Source: CAVPJC01 sp963705155 (GTDB lineage: Bacteria > Chloroflexota > Anaerolineae > Anaerolineales > UBA4823). From it: 64,000 nucleotides of DNA. The notes under the pieces were generated by a model. It had not been told where the DNA came from and did not search any database. It saw only the letters and a list, made by a program, of their open reading frames with translations. The DNA lies in the NCBI GenBank assembly GCA_963705155.1, contig CAVPJC010000012.1, positions 1 through 64,000 on the forward strand, read 5' to 3'. This document shows positions 46,693 to 55,265 of this stretch, in pieces (position 1 is the stretch's first letter; each line of letters opens with the position of its first letter). The translations under genes were made by a program, and so were the position numbers.

Positions 46693-46986
46693 ATGGACAA
46701 ACGATCTGTTGTTGCTGGGCTGCTGGGCTGCGATGCGGCGGCGCTGCTGGGCTTCTCTCTGGTGGAGGGCGGCGGCGCTTCTGTGGTCGAGCCAGGCGGC
46801 CGCAAGTTGTACTTTTCCGAAGAAGAGCTCATAGCGGCATACGCGCAATCCGTTTCTAAACAGGAAATGCGCGAGTATAGCCCCGCCGTTCCAAAGAGTC
46901 ACGACAACACCCCGGTTGTGGCTGTGGTGCCGCCTCGCCCTGGCAGACGCCAGACCTCGGCGCGGCAAACTAAGGTTAAGCGGTAG
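46693..46986 (+). CDS. small module protein, 97 aa
   Basis: An intact frame with a hydrophobic N-terminus (VVAGLLGCDAAALLGFSL), a middle acidic helix (LYFSEEELIAAYAQSVSKQE) and a basic Pro/Arg-rich tail (PPRPGRRQTSARQTKVKR). The tail could bind DNA or be disordered. Its place between structural genes and the adaptor-like gene suggests a minor virion or assembly protein. No family recognised. Confidence 0.5.
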   Translation: MDKRSVVAGLLGCDAAALLGFSLVEGGGASVVEPGGRKLYFSEEELIAAYAQSVSKQEMREYSPAVPKSHDNTPVVAVVPPRPGRRQTSARQTKVKR

Positions 46987-46995
46987 TTTTTGGTC

Positions 46996-47027
46996 TTCTT
47001 TGCGCTCTTTGCGCCTTTGCGGTAAAT
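46996..47027 (+). repeat. TTTGCG-type leader repeat
   Basis: CTTTGCGCTC, TTTGCGCC and TTTGCGGTAAA, then AAAGGA, precede the ATG at 47044. Confidence 0.85.
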
Positions 47028-47043
47028 CAGAAAGGACAAACCT

Positions 47044-47701
47044 ATGGCAGCTTTAGCCGCATACAGAACACGTATTCTACAATACCTCCTCGACACGGCT
47101 CCGCTATCTGGGCAGTTGCCGCAATAGACGAGTCGCTCCGCCACGCGTTGAGCCTGTATAACCTACACCTGCCTCTGGAGCTAGAGACCGTTCTAATCCT
47201 GCCAGGCGACGGGCGAGAGATCGCCCTAAACACCCTCACCGGTCTAAGCAAGGTGACAAATGTCTGGTGGCCGTATGACAGCACAACCGAAGTATGGCCC
47301 CCCAACCGCGTGCGCGGCTTTCGTGTCTATTGGGACGACGCCCGGCCGGTCTTATTTCTGGACAGGTTCGACGGGGACCAACCGCAGACCGACGACGAGC
47401 TCCGTATCTGGTACACCGGCATGCAGACAATACAAGACCTGGACAGCGCAACCACGACCACCATCCCCGACGAGCATTACAGCTTGCTTTGCACAGGCGC
47501 AGCCGGTCACGCCGCCATGAGCCGCGCCGTGGACCTGATCGAAACATCCGGCGCAGATCTGTATGGAACTGGCTTCTGGCAACATGGGCGAGCCAGCGAC
47601 TTAGAGAGTTTACCAGCCAGCTAACCGCCTTCACGCGTGCAGCCTCCCGCGCCGGTGTAGCCTACGGCGAAGGCTGGAAGCTGGACAAGTGGGACGTATG
47701 A
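47044..47701 (+). CDS. head-tail adaptor-like protein, frameshifted
   Basis: MAALAAYRTRILQYLLDT is followed after a shift near 47100 by IWAVAAIDESLRHALSLYNL, TVLILPGDGREIALNTLTGL, WYTGMQTIQDLDSATTTTIP and GAAGHAAMSRAVDLIETSGA. A further shift near 47575 gives a helical tail ending WKLDKWDV. The layout (N-terminal helices, beta middle, C-terminal helix) fits phage head-completion or adaptor proteins, but this is inferred. About 205 residues. Confidence 0.5.
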
Positions 47702-47722
47702 TCTTAACCAGTTTGTAGGTTT

Positions 47723-47755
47723 ATCTTTGCGATCTTTGGACTTTGCGGTTAAGGT
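47723..47755 (+). repeat. TTTGCG-type leader repeat
   Basis: ATCTTTGCG, ATCTTTGGA and CTTTGCGGTTAAGG precede the ATG at 47763; the AAGG core is 8 nt from the start. Confidence 0.8.
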
Positions 47756-47762
47756 TTCCCCC

Positions 47763-48178
47763 ATGTTTGACGACCCCATCTACAACGACTTCGAAGACTT
47801 CTTGCAAGGTGTCAAGCCCAGCCACGAAGCCCGGCGCACGCCTGGTATTCTGTATCGGCAGGGTGGAGACCGCGACGATTGGGCGACGCCGGGCAGCAGC
47901 AATTGGGTGCCGGTTGCGGTGTATATCCAGGCTGGTTCCGTGCGCTGGCACGGTGCAGCCGCGACCAGCGGTACGGTGTCGGAAAACTTTACCGCCCCGT
48001 ACTACGGCGAGCCGTTGATCTTTATCCAGGTGCGTGAACTCAACCCCCAGCACAGCCGATAACCACCCGCGTAACCTCGACCGGTCTATCAGTCGTCATC
48101 AACTGGTATTCGACCGTCAACGTCACCGACATAGATTTCTTTTGGCTTTCCTACGGCGGCCAGCTCCGTAAGCCCTGA
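47763..48178 (+). CDS. last module protein, frameshifted
   Basis: The first frame reads MFDDPIYNDFEDFLQGVKPS, WVPVAVYIQAGSVRWHGAAA and YYGEPLIFIQVREL. After a shift near 48035 it continues RVTSTGLSVVINWYSTVNVT and DFFWLSYGGQLRKP to TGA at 48176-48178. Beta-rich, about 138 residues. It is the last plus-strand gene of the module and converges on the M23 peptidase gene. Confidence 0.5.
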
Positions 48179-48192
48179 GCCTGGATGCTTTG

Positions 48193-48980
48193 CTAACGGA
48201 TCAGCTTCAAGGGATTGACGTTCTGCCCCAGGCGCTTATCGAAGATGTTCAAATGGGTGTGGTAGCCGCAGTCGCGACCGGTGCACAGGCGGCCCTGCAT
48301 ATCGGTGGTGTAGCCCTTATTGCTTTCCACCCCCACCGCCTGCCCGAGGGTCGACCTGGTCGCCGACTGCCACCGAGTATTTGCCATGCAGCAGCGTCAC
48401 CTGGTAAAAATCATTCTCGATCACCAGGGTGGGATTGCCGTACTCATCCACGTACTTTTCGGTGATAAACCCGTTAATCGGGGAGAGTAACCGGTTCACC
48501 TTTGCCGGCAGACAGGTCAATGGCGGCGTGTCCGTACGATGCGCCGTGCACGCCCTGGGTCAGGGTGTATTGGCTGTAGGGGGCGGCAACCAGCTCCATC
48601 TCTTCGGATGTGAACATCGCCAGGGAGGCAGTCGATTGAACGACATAACTCCCCACGCCTGCCGGGGCGGCGGCTTCCATAACTTGCGGAAGCGCCGCCC
48701 CGGCGCCGCTCTGATTGGTTGAAGCAACAGGCGCAGACGCCAGTGCGACGCTCGCCTGGGATTGTGGGAGCTTCATCGCCGTTTGCACTCGGTCGCGCAG
48801 GATGTTAAACAGCATAAAGGCTACCAGCCCCACCGCCACCAGCAGCATGCCGTCAAAATTCAACAGCGGAGCGCTCTGTCTCCCAGCATAAACTTCAGCC
48901 TGGAACTCGAACAGCTCTCCATCCTCGTCGTACCCGAAGGCGCTGGCATCTTCGGAGTAATAATAGGTCTCGTTTATCAT
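48193..48980 (-). CDS. membrane-anchored M23 (LytM-type) peptidase, two frameshifts
   Basis: An acidic cytoplasmic N-terminus is followed by one helix (GMLLVAVGLVAFMLFNIL) and a long linker. The M23 domain has HGASYGHAAIDLSAG (first zinc His and Asp), then after a shift near 48485 LVIENDFYQVTLLHGKYSVA and, after another near 48360, QAVGVESNKG and CGYHTHLNIF (HxH). All zinc ligands are present. It would cut peptidoglycan cross-bridges outside the membrane, or be an inactive regulator. It may be a host gene next to the module. About 265 residues. Confidence 0.8.
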
Positions 48981-49008
48981 CTCAGTGGCTCCATGGAATA
49001 TCCAATAA

Positions 49009-49024
49009 TAGAATATTTGTTCTA
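49009..49024. promoter_or_regulatory. palindromic operator candidate at the M23 promoter
   Basis: TAGAATATTTGTTCTA has exact 5-bp inverted ends (TAGAA/TTCTA). It abuts the -10 box of the minus-strand promoter, where a repressor would block initiation. The shape is similar to SOS-type boxes. Confidence 0.4.
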
Positions 49025-49052
49025 ATTATACATAAAATTCACCGCGAGTCAA
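49025..49052 (-). promoter_or_regulatory. sigma-70-type promoter of the M23 peptidase gene
   Basis: On the minus strand TTGACT (49052-49047) and TATAAT (49030-49025) are 16 bp apart, near consensus, and 45 bp from the gene start. Confidence 0.65.
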
Positions 49053-49313
49053 TCATTTTTATGGAATCGTTTACAAATTTAACGAATTCGGGAATCTCGA
49101 AAACTTGTTTTACCGGGCAGCCTGCCAGCATTGTCCCCTTCCAATGAACCAGATTGAAACACTACCTGTGAATATTCATCAAAGATTAATTTAAATTTTC
49201 TAGTAATACGATCCATTAAGGTAAAATATTTAATGTTGGCATACAATCAAGCGTACCTTGATATGGGGGGAACTTCTGGTACCTTGAGTAGTTTGATGAA
49301 AAAGGAGAAAATT

Positions 49314-50248
49314 GTGAACACCCGAAAATCTATTCCCCTCACCATTCTGATCCTGATCGCCGTCTTGCTGGTCCCGCTTTTCGCCGTCCAGGCCGGCAAG
49401 GTTTATCCCGATCGGATCCAGCTCCCGGACGGCTTCCGCCCCGAAGGTATCGCCGTCGGCAAAGGCCACACTTTCTACACTGGCTCACTGGGCAGCGGAG
49501 CGATCTATCAAGGCGACTTGCGCACTGGAGAGGGCAGCCTGTTGGTTCCCGCCCAGACCGGCCGCGTCTCAGTCGGCCTGTCTTTTGATGAGCGCAGCGG
49601 CTACCTGTTCGTCTCAGGCGGCGCCACCGGGCAGGCTTACGTCTACGACACCCGCACCGGCGCCGAAGTTGGGTTCTACCAGCTCACCGGCGCAGCCAGT
49701 TTTATCAATGATGTCATCGTTACCCGCCAGGCGGCGTACTTCACCAACTCTTCTGCAGGTGAAATCTACCGCCTGCCGCTGGGTGCAGGCGGCTCTCTGC
49801 CGCTGCCATCTGACGTGGAAACCATCCCGCTCGGCGGCGATTGGGTTCAAACCGCCGGTTTTAACGCCAACGGCATCGAGCCCTCCCGGATGGAAGCGCC
49901 CTCATCGTGGTCAAATCCAACGCGGGTGAGCTGTACCGCGTCGATCCAGCGACCGGCGTTGCCAGCCGCATTGACCTGGGCGGCGGGAGCGTCCCGAATG
50001 GCGACGGGCTGCTGCTGAGCGGTTCTACCCTGTATGTGGTCCAGAACAGGCTCAACCAGGTGGCTGTCGTTGAGCTGAGCCGCGATCTGGCAGCCGGCGA
50101 AATCCTCAACCTGCTCACCAGCAGCAATTTCCGCGTGCCTACAACCGCTGCCCGGTTTGGCAATGCCCTTTACCTGGTGAACGCCCGTTTCGATACCCCG
50201 CCAACCCCGGATACCGATTATGATGCGGTGCGACTGCCGCTGAACTGA
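49314..50248 (+). CDS. secreted SMP-30/gluconolactonase-like propeller protein, frameshifted
   Basis: I use GTG 49314 with AAGGAG upstream. A signal peptide (IPLTILILIAVLLVPLFAVQ) is followed by six-bladed propeller segments: LPDGFRPEGIAVGKGHTFYT, GRVSVGLSFDERSGYLFVSG, FINDVIVTRQAAYFTNSSAG and NANGIEP. After an indel near 49885 the other frame continues ALIVVKSNAGELYRVDPATG and GDGLLLSGSTLYVVQNRLNQ. About 310 residues, exported. Lactonase-type activity is possible, but the metal ligands were not verified. Confidence 0.78.
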
Positions 50249-50271
50249 CCGCGTTTTCGTAGATCCGACGA

Positions 50272-50296
50272 CGCGGTGGGCCTCCAGCTCACCGCG
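50272..50296 (+). terminator. hairpin terminator after the SMP-30-like gene
   Basis: CGCGGTGGGC (50272-50281) pairs with GCTCACCGCG (50287-50296), with one mismatch or wobble, a 5-nt loop and the T-rich CTTTCTATTT after it. Confidence 0.55.
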
Positions 50297-50825
50297 CTTT
50301 CTATTTCCCGGGATTACCTTTTCTACTATTATCCGGAACTCATTCCCAAGGATGTTTTGGCGCATCCCTCCTTAACTCCAGACGCGCTACCTTCCAACAA
50401 ATGTCCTTGCGAACACCTGTCCTTGCAAAATCCGGCGGCCTGCCCTGTGCGAAGCGAGTGGGCTCTCCGCCGGGGAATGCAGTCTCCTCGAACCAGAGAT
50501 GGCGTAGCCATAAACAGGACGCTTGGGGTTTACAAAGATAGGCATCAATTCTGGATGCCCGATCTTTTGTCCGAGGGCCGGTTGTGTCTGCCCCACAATA
50601 GGTGCCTTGTACCAACACTCCAACCGAACAAGCTATCGGCCGTAAAAAAATGCGCGCTCGAACCGTCCATGGCTACAAGACCTGATCGGGGATGACGAGT
50701 GGATTGATGTCGGCTGGAGTGGGTATTGGATAATCCCTGCGCCCTGGATTAGGGTGAAAGCTGTCTGTCGTAATTTTCATTTTTTCACCAACCAATATTC
50801 GGACAAACACTTCACATCAGACGTA

Positions 50826-50854
50826 TTGTATTGTAAATATATTTGTGCTATAAA
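50826..50854 (+). promoter_or_regulatory. promoter candidate for the WD40 lipoprotein gene
   Basis: TTGTAT (50826-50831) and TATAAA (50849-50854) are 17 bp apart in an AT-rich segment, 144 bp before the ATG at 50999. Confidence 0.45.
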
Positions 50855-50998
50855 CATTGTGATAAATACAACAAACCTCCTTGATAAATAGGGTGAAATC
50901 ATTATTGCATATCATCGGTCTCCCGGAATGAAGGGGGACCGTTGCTGTTTATTTTTTCCAACAATCATAAATACAGCAGAATGTTTTAGGAGGGAGAC

Positions 50999-53050
50999 AT
51001 GTACACCGAAACGATGATCGTGACTGAAACATCCCATACTTCCCCTGCTATACTCAGAAAACACTCTCTGGGCTGGATGCATTGCGCATCTGCCCTGTTA
51101 GTCCTGGCTCTGCTGGTATCCAGCGGATGTACTCAACAAACCACGCCAGCTGCAACGAACACCACCACAATCCCAATTATTACAGACACGCAGAGCGAAA
51201 CGCTACCCTCGCCTGCTATCCCCCCAGGTCCCTTTGGTTTGGAAGGCACATCGGTGCCCATCCCGAGTAAATCTATATCACCAGACAATGCTTCCCGGGC
51301 AAACCAGCTGGCACAATGGGGAAAAGGATTGGCGAACGGAGGAGCCTTTTCACCGGATGGGAAGCTTCTGGCGGTGTCATCCTCATTTGGTGTTTACTTA
51401 TACGATGTCCAAACCCTGGCAGAGCTGCGTTTTATCGACACTGGGACCTGGGTGAGAAGTGTTGCCATCTCCCCTGACAGCCAGACCCTGGCTTCAGCGT
51501 CAGATGATTACACCATCGGCCTGTGGCGCGTCTCGGATGGCAGTCTGCTGCGCACGCTAGATCTCTACACAGGTCCTACGAGCACCCTGTCCTCTGTGAG
51601 TTTGGTGGCCTTCTCGCCTGACGGCGAGACCCTGGCTTCTGCGTCAACAAATAACACCATCCGCTTGTGGCGCGTATCGGATGGCAGCCTGCAACGCACC
51701 TTGGAGGGCCACACAGCTTGGGTGACCAGCGTAACCTTCTCACCCGACGGACAGACCCTGGCTTCCGGGTCAAATGACAAGACCACCCGTCTGTGGGGCG
51801 TCTCAGATGGCAGCCTGCTGCACACCCTGGTTGGCCACACGAGTGAAGTGCCAAGCGTAGCTTTCTCGCCAGACGGCCAGACCCTGGCTTCTTCGGCAAA
51901 TGACATTCGCCTGTGGCGCGTCTCGGATGGCAGTCTGCTGCGCACCCTGGTAGGCCACACAGATTGGGTGGGAAGCGTAGCCTTCTCCTCTGATGGCCAG
52001 ATCCTGGCTTCAGGGTCAGATGACAAGACCATTCGCCTTTGGCGTATCTCGGATGGCAGCTTGCTGCACACCCTCACAGGCCACACGGAATGGGTTGTAA
52101 GCGTAGCCTTCTCGCCCGACGGCCAAACCCTGGCTTCTTCGTCAATAGATAACACCATCCGCTTATGGCGCGTCTCGGATGGCGGCCAGCTGCACGTCAT
52201 CGAGGACTTCACCGGACCCGTGGTCAGCGGCGCCTTCTCACCCGACGGCCAAATCCTGGCTTCTGGATCGATAGATGGCGCCATCCACCTGTGGAGCGCC
52301 TCGGATGGCAGCCTGCTCCGCACCCTCAAGGGCCACACAGGTGTCATATGGTATTTCGCTTACTCCCCCGACGGCCAGACTCTGGCTTCTGCGGCAGATG
52401 ACATCCGCCTGTGGCGTGTCTCGGATGGCACCCTGCTGCGCACCCTGGAAAGCACCCCGGGCAGCTTAGCATTCTCGCCCGACGGCCAGACCCTGGCTTC
52501 TGCGTCAACAACAGACAATACCATCCAACTGTGGCGCGTATCAGATGGCAGTCTGCTGCGCACCCTGGATGGCCACACGAGTTTAGTTTATGCCATTGAC
52601 TTCTCGCCCGATGGCCAGACCCTGGCGTCAACGTCAGAAGACAAAACGATCCGCCTGTGGCTTGCCTCGGATGGCAGCCTGCTGCGCACCCTGGAAGGCC
52701 ACACGGAATGGATTGGCAGTGTAGCCTTCTCGCCTGACGGCCAGACCCTGGCTTCAGGGTCTGGTGACAAGACCATCCGCCTGTGGCACGTCTCAGATGG
52801 CAGCCTGCTGAACACCCTGGAGGGCCATACGGACTGGGTGAGCAGGATAGCCTTCTCGCCCGATGGCCAGACCTTGTCTTCAAGTTCAGGTGACAAGACC
52901 ATCCGTCTGTGGCGTGTCTCGGATGGCAGCATGCTGCACACCCTGGAGGGCCATACCAAAGAGGTGTGGAGTGTCCCATTTTCACCTGACGGCCGAACCC
53001 TGGCATCCGTATCGTCCGATGGCACTATCCGACTGTGGGGCGTGCGGTAA
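50999..53050 (+). CDS. WD40-repeat lipoprotein with 14 near-identical blades
   Basis: The N-terminus is a lipoprotein signal with the lipobox VSSGC (Cys44), followed by a Thr/Pro linker to about residue 95. Fourteen WD40 repeats follow, most reading SVAFSPDGQTLASGS, DKTIRLWRVSDGSLL and RTLEGHT. They would form two seven-bladed propellers on the cell surface, a scaffold for protein or ligand binding. The blades are about 42 residues (126 bp) each and so alike at DNA level that recent duplication or gene conversion is likely. AGGAGG precedes the ATG. Confidence 0.92.
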   Translation: MYTETMIVTETSHTSPAILRKHSLGWMHCASALLVLALLVSSGCTQQTTPAATNTTTIPIITDTQSETLPSPAIPPGPFGLEGTSVPIPSKSISPDNASRANQLAQWGKGLANGGAFSPDGKLLAVSSSFGVYLYDVQTLAELRFIDTGTWVRSVAISPDSQTLASASDDYTIGLWRVSDGSLLRTLDLYTGPTSTLSSVSLVAFSPDGETLASASTNNTIRLWRVSDGSLQRTLEGHTAWVTSVTFSPDGQTLASGSNDKTTRLWGVSDGSLLHTLVGHTSEVPSVAFSPDGQTLASSANDIRLWRVSDGSLLRTLVGHTDWVGSVAFSSDGQILASGSDDKTIRLWRISDGSLLHTLTGHTEWVVSVAFSPDGQTLASSSIDNTIRLWRVSDGGQLHVIEDFTGPVVSGAFSPDGQILASGSIDGAIHLWSASDGSLLRTLKGHTGVIWYFAYSPDGQTLASAADDIRLWRVSDGTLLRTLESTPGSLAFSPDGQTLASASTTDNTIQLWRVSDGSLLRTLDGHTSLVYAIDFSPDGQTLASTSEDKTIRLWLASDGSLLRTLEGHTEWIGSVAFSPDGQTLASGSGDKTIRLWHVSDGSLLNTLEGHTDWVSRIAFSPDGQTLSSSSGDKTIRLWRVSDGSMLHTLEGHTKEVWSVPFSPDGRTLASVSSDGTIRLWGVR

Positions 53051-53054
53051 ACGA

Positions 53055-53945
53055 CAGGTCATTCACAAAGGCGGAGGTCTGACCCAGAGATCCTGGTCGC
53101 CGAGGGGAAATCCCCTAACCTATGCCTTTGACCCCGCCGGTGTGCTCCAGCCGGTGGGCTGCGCCGGCCCGGTCATCCCGGCCGGCGGGGTGGTCTTCGA
53201 CCTGGCCTCGCCAGACGGCCTGTGGATCTTCACTGCCCGGGCTGCCGGCGGCAACGAGAAATTCGGCTATGCGGAGGTCAGCCAGCCATCTGGCCCGGTC
53301 TGGACACTGCGCTACGACCCGAAAGCCTACCCTTATCCCAAACTGGCCAGTGACGGCTATCCCTATCCCCTGTTGTGGAGCGCATCGGGCAAAACGCTGT
53401 ACTACACCCTGCAGCCCAACCTGGAAGGCAGGCGCTTCGCCAGCCTGTATTACAGCGGCGCCAACCTGTACAGCCTGGACCTGGAGACCGGCGAGACAGG
53501 CCAGGTGCTCAAGGGCAGGCTGATGGCGGTGGCAGTATTACCGGATGAGAAAATCATCGCCTATACGAAGTACGATGATTTCCCCCGCTGTTCACGCCCT
53601 GACCATCCAGGATATGAAGGGGGCAAGCCCCGTTCGGCGGCGCCGGGTATGGATGACCTGCGCGCCGGCAGCCTGATGTGGTCGCCGGACGGTAGCCGGT
53701 TAGTTTTGGCGGCGAACACCCGCGACGATCAGACCGTGCTGCTGCTGGCGCGTTTCAAGGAGAAAAAGATTGAGCTGGAGCGGATTGTGGAGGATGAGCC
53801 GCGCACCCTCTTGCCCGTGGCCTGGACAGAGGCGGAGCGTGCGCTGCTCTACGACCCTGACAACCAGATCGCTTACTGGCTGGTGCTGGACGGCGCCCAG
53901 ATCGTCCCCGCGCCCGCAGGAACCTATACACCGGCATCGCCGTAG
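53055..53945 (+). pseudogene. 5'-truncated beta-propeller protein
   Basis: From about 53095 to the stop the frame codes for a PD40/TolB-like propeller (WSPRGNPLTYAFDPAGVLQP, ASPDGLWIFTARAAGGNEKF, PYPLLWSASGKTLYYTLQPN, LMWSPDGSRLVLAANTRDD). There is no in-frame start codon or signal peptide after the WD40 gene, and the open frame simply continues back into that gene out of phase. It looks as if a deletion removed the 5' end and joined the rest to the WD40 gene's 3' end. Confidence 0.6.
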
Positions 53946-54020
53946 CCCGGCTCTCATCCTGGAGCCCGGGTACTTTCCTACAGGCAGTGTATCCTCTTGA
54001 AGGCGCATTATCTGCTTGAA

Positions 54021-54044
54021 GCCCCGGCATCCCGATGCCGGGGC
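54021..54044 (+). terminator. perfect hairpin after the truncated propeller gene
   Basis: GCCCCGGCATC (54021-54031) and GATGCCGGGGC (54034-54044) form an 11-bp stem with a 2-nt loop. The GGCATC/GATGCC core recurs in hairpins of the 170-bp tandem repeat at 54815. Confidence 0.5.
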
Positions 54045-54072
54045 GATCGTATCGCTTACCAGGCGGCGCCCC

Positions 54073-54801
54073 ATGAATAAACCCATCCACCCCTCCCTCT
54101 CCGCCCTGCTGGAAGTCGGCCTGCTCTTCCTCCCCGCCATCCCGGCCTACATCTGGTTCTGGCCCAACATGACCGATGCCACTTCCCGCCCTGCCAACCT
54201 GCTGGCCTATGCCTACGTGCTGGCGGGCACGCTGTTCATCGGCCTGCGCCGCTGGAACCCGGCCCGGCTCGGCCTGAACCGCCGCGGCCTGTGGCTCAGC
54301 CTGGCCTGCGGTGCGCTGATTTTGCTCGGGCGGCACCTGGTGATCCTGGGTGTGCGCTGGCAGCTCCCCACGCCAGACCTGACCCTGTCCGGCGTGCTGG
54401 GCGATCTCTTCTTTTATATCTGCGTGGTGGGCCTGGTGGAAGAGCTGCTCTTTCGCGGGCTGATCTTCCAGGCCCTGGAAATCTGGCGCGGCGCCCGCTG
54501 GGCCATCTGGGGCTCCAGCCTGGGCTTTGTGCTCTGGCACATCTTCGGCCAGGGACCGCTGATTGGGCTGGCTGGCCTGATCTACGGCCTGATCTTCGCC
54601 CTCATCCGCTGGCGCGCCGGCGGCATCCTCGGCCTGGTGCTGGTGCACGGATTGATGGATTTACAGGCTGCCTGGATGATCGCCGGATCGAATGAAGCCA
54701 TTCTCTCCACAGGCCGTCCGCAGTTCGATCATCCCATCCTGGTGGCGCTGGGCTGTGCGCTGCTGGTGCTGGTCCCGCTCTACCTGTGGAAGCGCCGATA
54801 A
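54073..54801 (+). CDS. CPBP-family intramembrane metalloprotease
   Basis: The 242-residue protein has about seven membrane helices and the CPBP/Abi motifs: GLVEELLFRGLIFQ (EExxxR), LGFVLWHIF (FxxxH) and LVLVHGLMDLQ (HxxxD/N). These place it in the RCE1-like family of glutamic intramembrane proteases. It may process a membrane-anchored peptide or mediate self-immunity. I use ATG 54073; an ATG 57 bp further up has no better site. It lies downstream of the lipoprotein genes, but a functional link is not shown. Confidence 0.85.
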   Translation: MNKPIHPSLSALLEVGLLFLPAIPAYIWFWPNMTDATSRPANLLAYAYVLAGTLFIGLRRWNPARLGLNRRGLWLSLACGALILLGRHLVILGVRWQLPTPDLTLSGVLGDLFFYICVVGLVEELLFRGLIFQALEIWRGARWAIWGSSLGFVLWHIFGQGPLIGLAGLIYGLIFALIRWRAGGILGLVLVHGLMDLQAAWMIAGSNEAILSTGRPQFDHPILVALGCALLVLVPLYLWKRR

Positions 54802-54814
54802 CAGATCTTTCCGG

Positions 54815-55265
54815 GTTTATCTGTGTGCATCCGTGTCCATCTGTGGTTGCTCTTGCCCTTAATTCGTATAGGGCCGTCGCAGGCTCCATCCTCCTTGAGG
54901 AAGCGGCATCCCTATGCCGCTCCGGCCCACCCCCCACCCCTGGCATGAGGATGCCAGGGGTGCAGAATCTACAACTCCACCCGGTTTATCTGTGTGCATC
55001 TGTGTCCATCTGTGGTTGCTATTGCCCTTCATTCGTGGATGGCCCTCGCAGGTCCGCTTTCCCTTTGAGGGAGCGGCATCCCCATGCCGCTCCAACCCAT
55101 CCCCTCCACCCTGGCATGGGGATGCCAGGGCTGCAGAATCCACCGATCCACCCGGTTCTATCTGTGTGTACCCGTGTCCATCTGTGGTTTCTATTGCCCT
55201 TCGTTCGTGGATGGCCCTCATTGGCCCGTTCCTCCCTGAGGGAGCGGCATCCCTATGCCGCTCCG
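54815..55265. repeat. 170-bp tandem repeat, about 2.6 copies, containing the ATCTGTG repeat
   Basis: Copies begin at 54815, 54984 and 55155 (spacing 169 and 171 bp). Each opens with TATCTGTGTG, a middle CGTGTCC or TGTGTCC unit and ATCTGTGGTT. It continues CCCTTCATTCGT, then a hairpin GCGGCATCCC/ATGCCGCTCC and a second hairpin CTGGCATG/GATGCCAG. The third copy is cut off at the 3' end of the GH94 gene. The first copy follows the CPBP stop by 13 bp. Confidence 0.88.

Larger units (their letters stand above)
34689..48178 (+). mobile_element. phage-like head-gene module
   Basis: About 21 genes, all on the plus strand, include a terminase large subunit, GH25 lysozyme, LamG-SGNH protein, portal, prohead protease, major capsid and several small structural or membrane proteins. 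I find no integrase, repressor, replication gene, tail tube, tape measure or baseplate. Lysozyme and fibre-like genes lie between terminase and portal, an unusual order. Ten or so gene gaps carry the interspersed repeat family. Most genes longer than 400 bp are split by indels. The ends are set by the first and last phage-like genes; no attachment sites were found. It could be a degraded prophage, a satellite or a domesticated particle. Confidence 0.75.
48981..49313. other. AT-rich divergent control region
   Basis: This gap between the M23 gene and the SMP-30-like gene is AT-rich and has no coding signal. It holds the M23 promoter and a palindrome at its left end. On the right, AAGGAG at 49302-49307 serves the GTG start at 49314. 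Confidence 0.6.
50249..50998. other. long non-coding gap before the WD40 gene
   Basis: About 750 bases without a credible gene. It begins with a terminator-like hairpin (50272-50296). The stretch 50390-50500 contains TGTCCTTGCGA and TGTCCTTGCAAAATCC, which look like decayed pieces of the TGTC-TTGCGA inverted-repeat type seen intact at 57743. The right 200 bases are AT-rich and hold a promoter (50826-50854). An open frame of 139 codons here lacks coding character. Confidence 0.55.

Noticed and set aside
50276..50695. 139-codon open frame after the SMP-30-like gene
   Set aside because: It begins inside a terminator hairpin, has no ribosome site, and crosses degenerate inverted-repeat fragments.
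54815..55265. CRISPR or coding interpretation of the 170-bp tandem array
   Set aside because: The unit is long and repeated in full without variable spacers. The plus-strand open frame through it has no ribosome site or domain.
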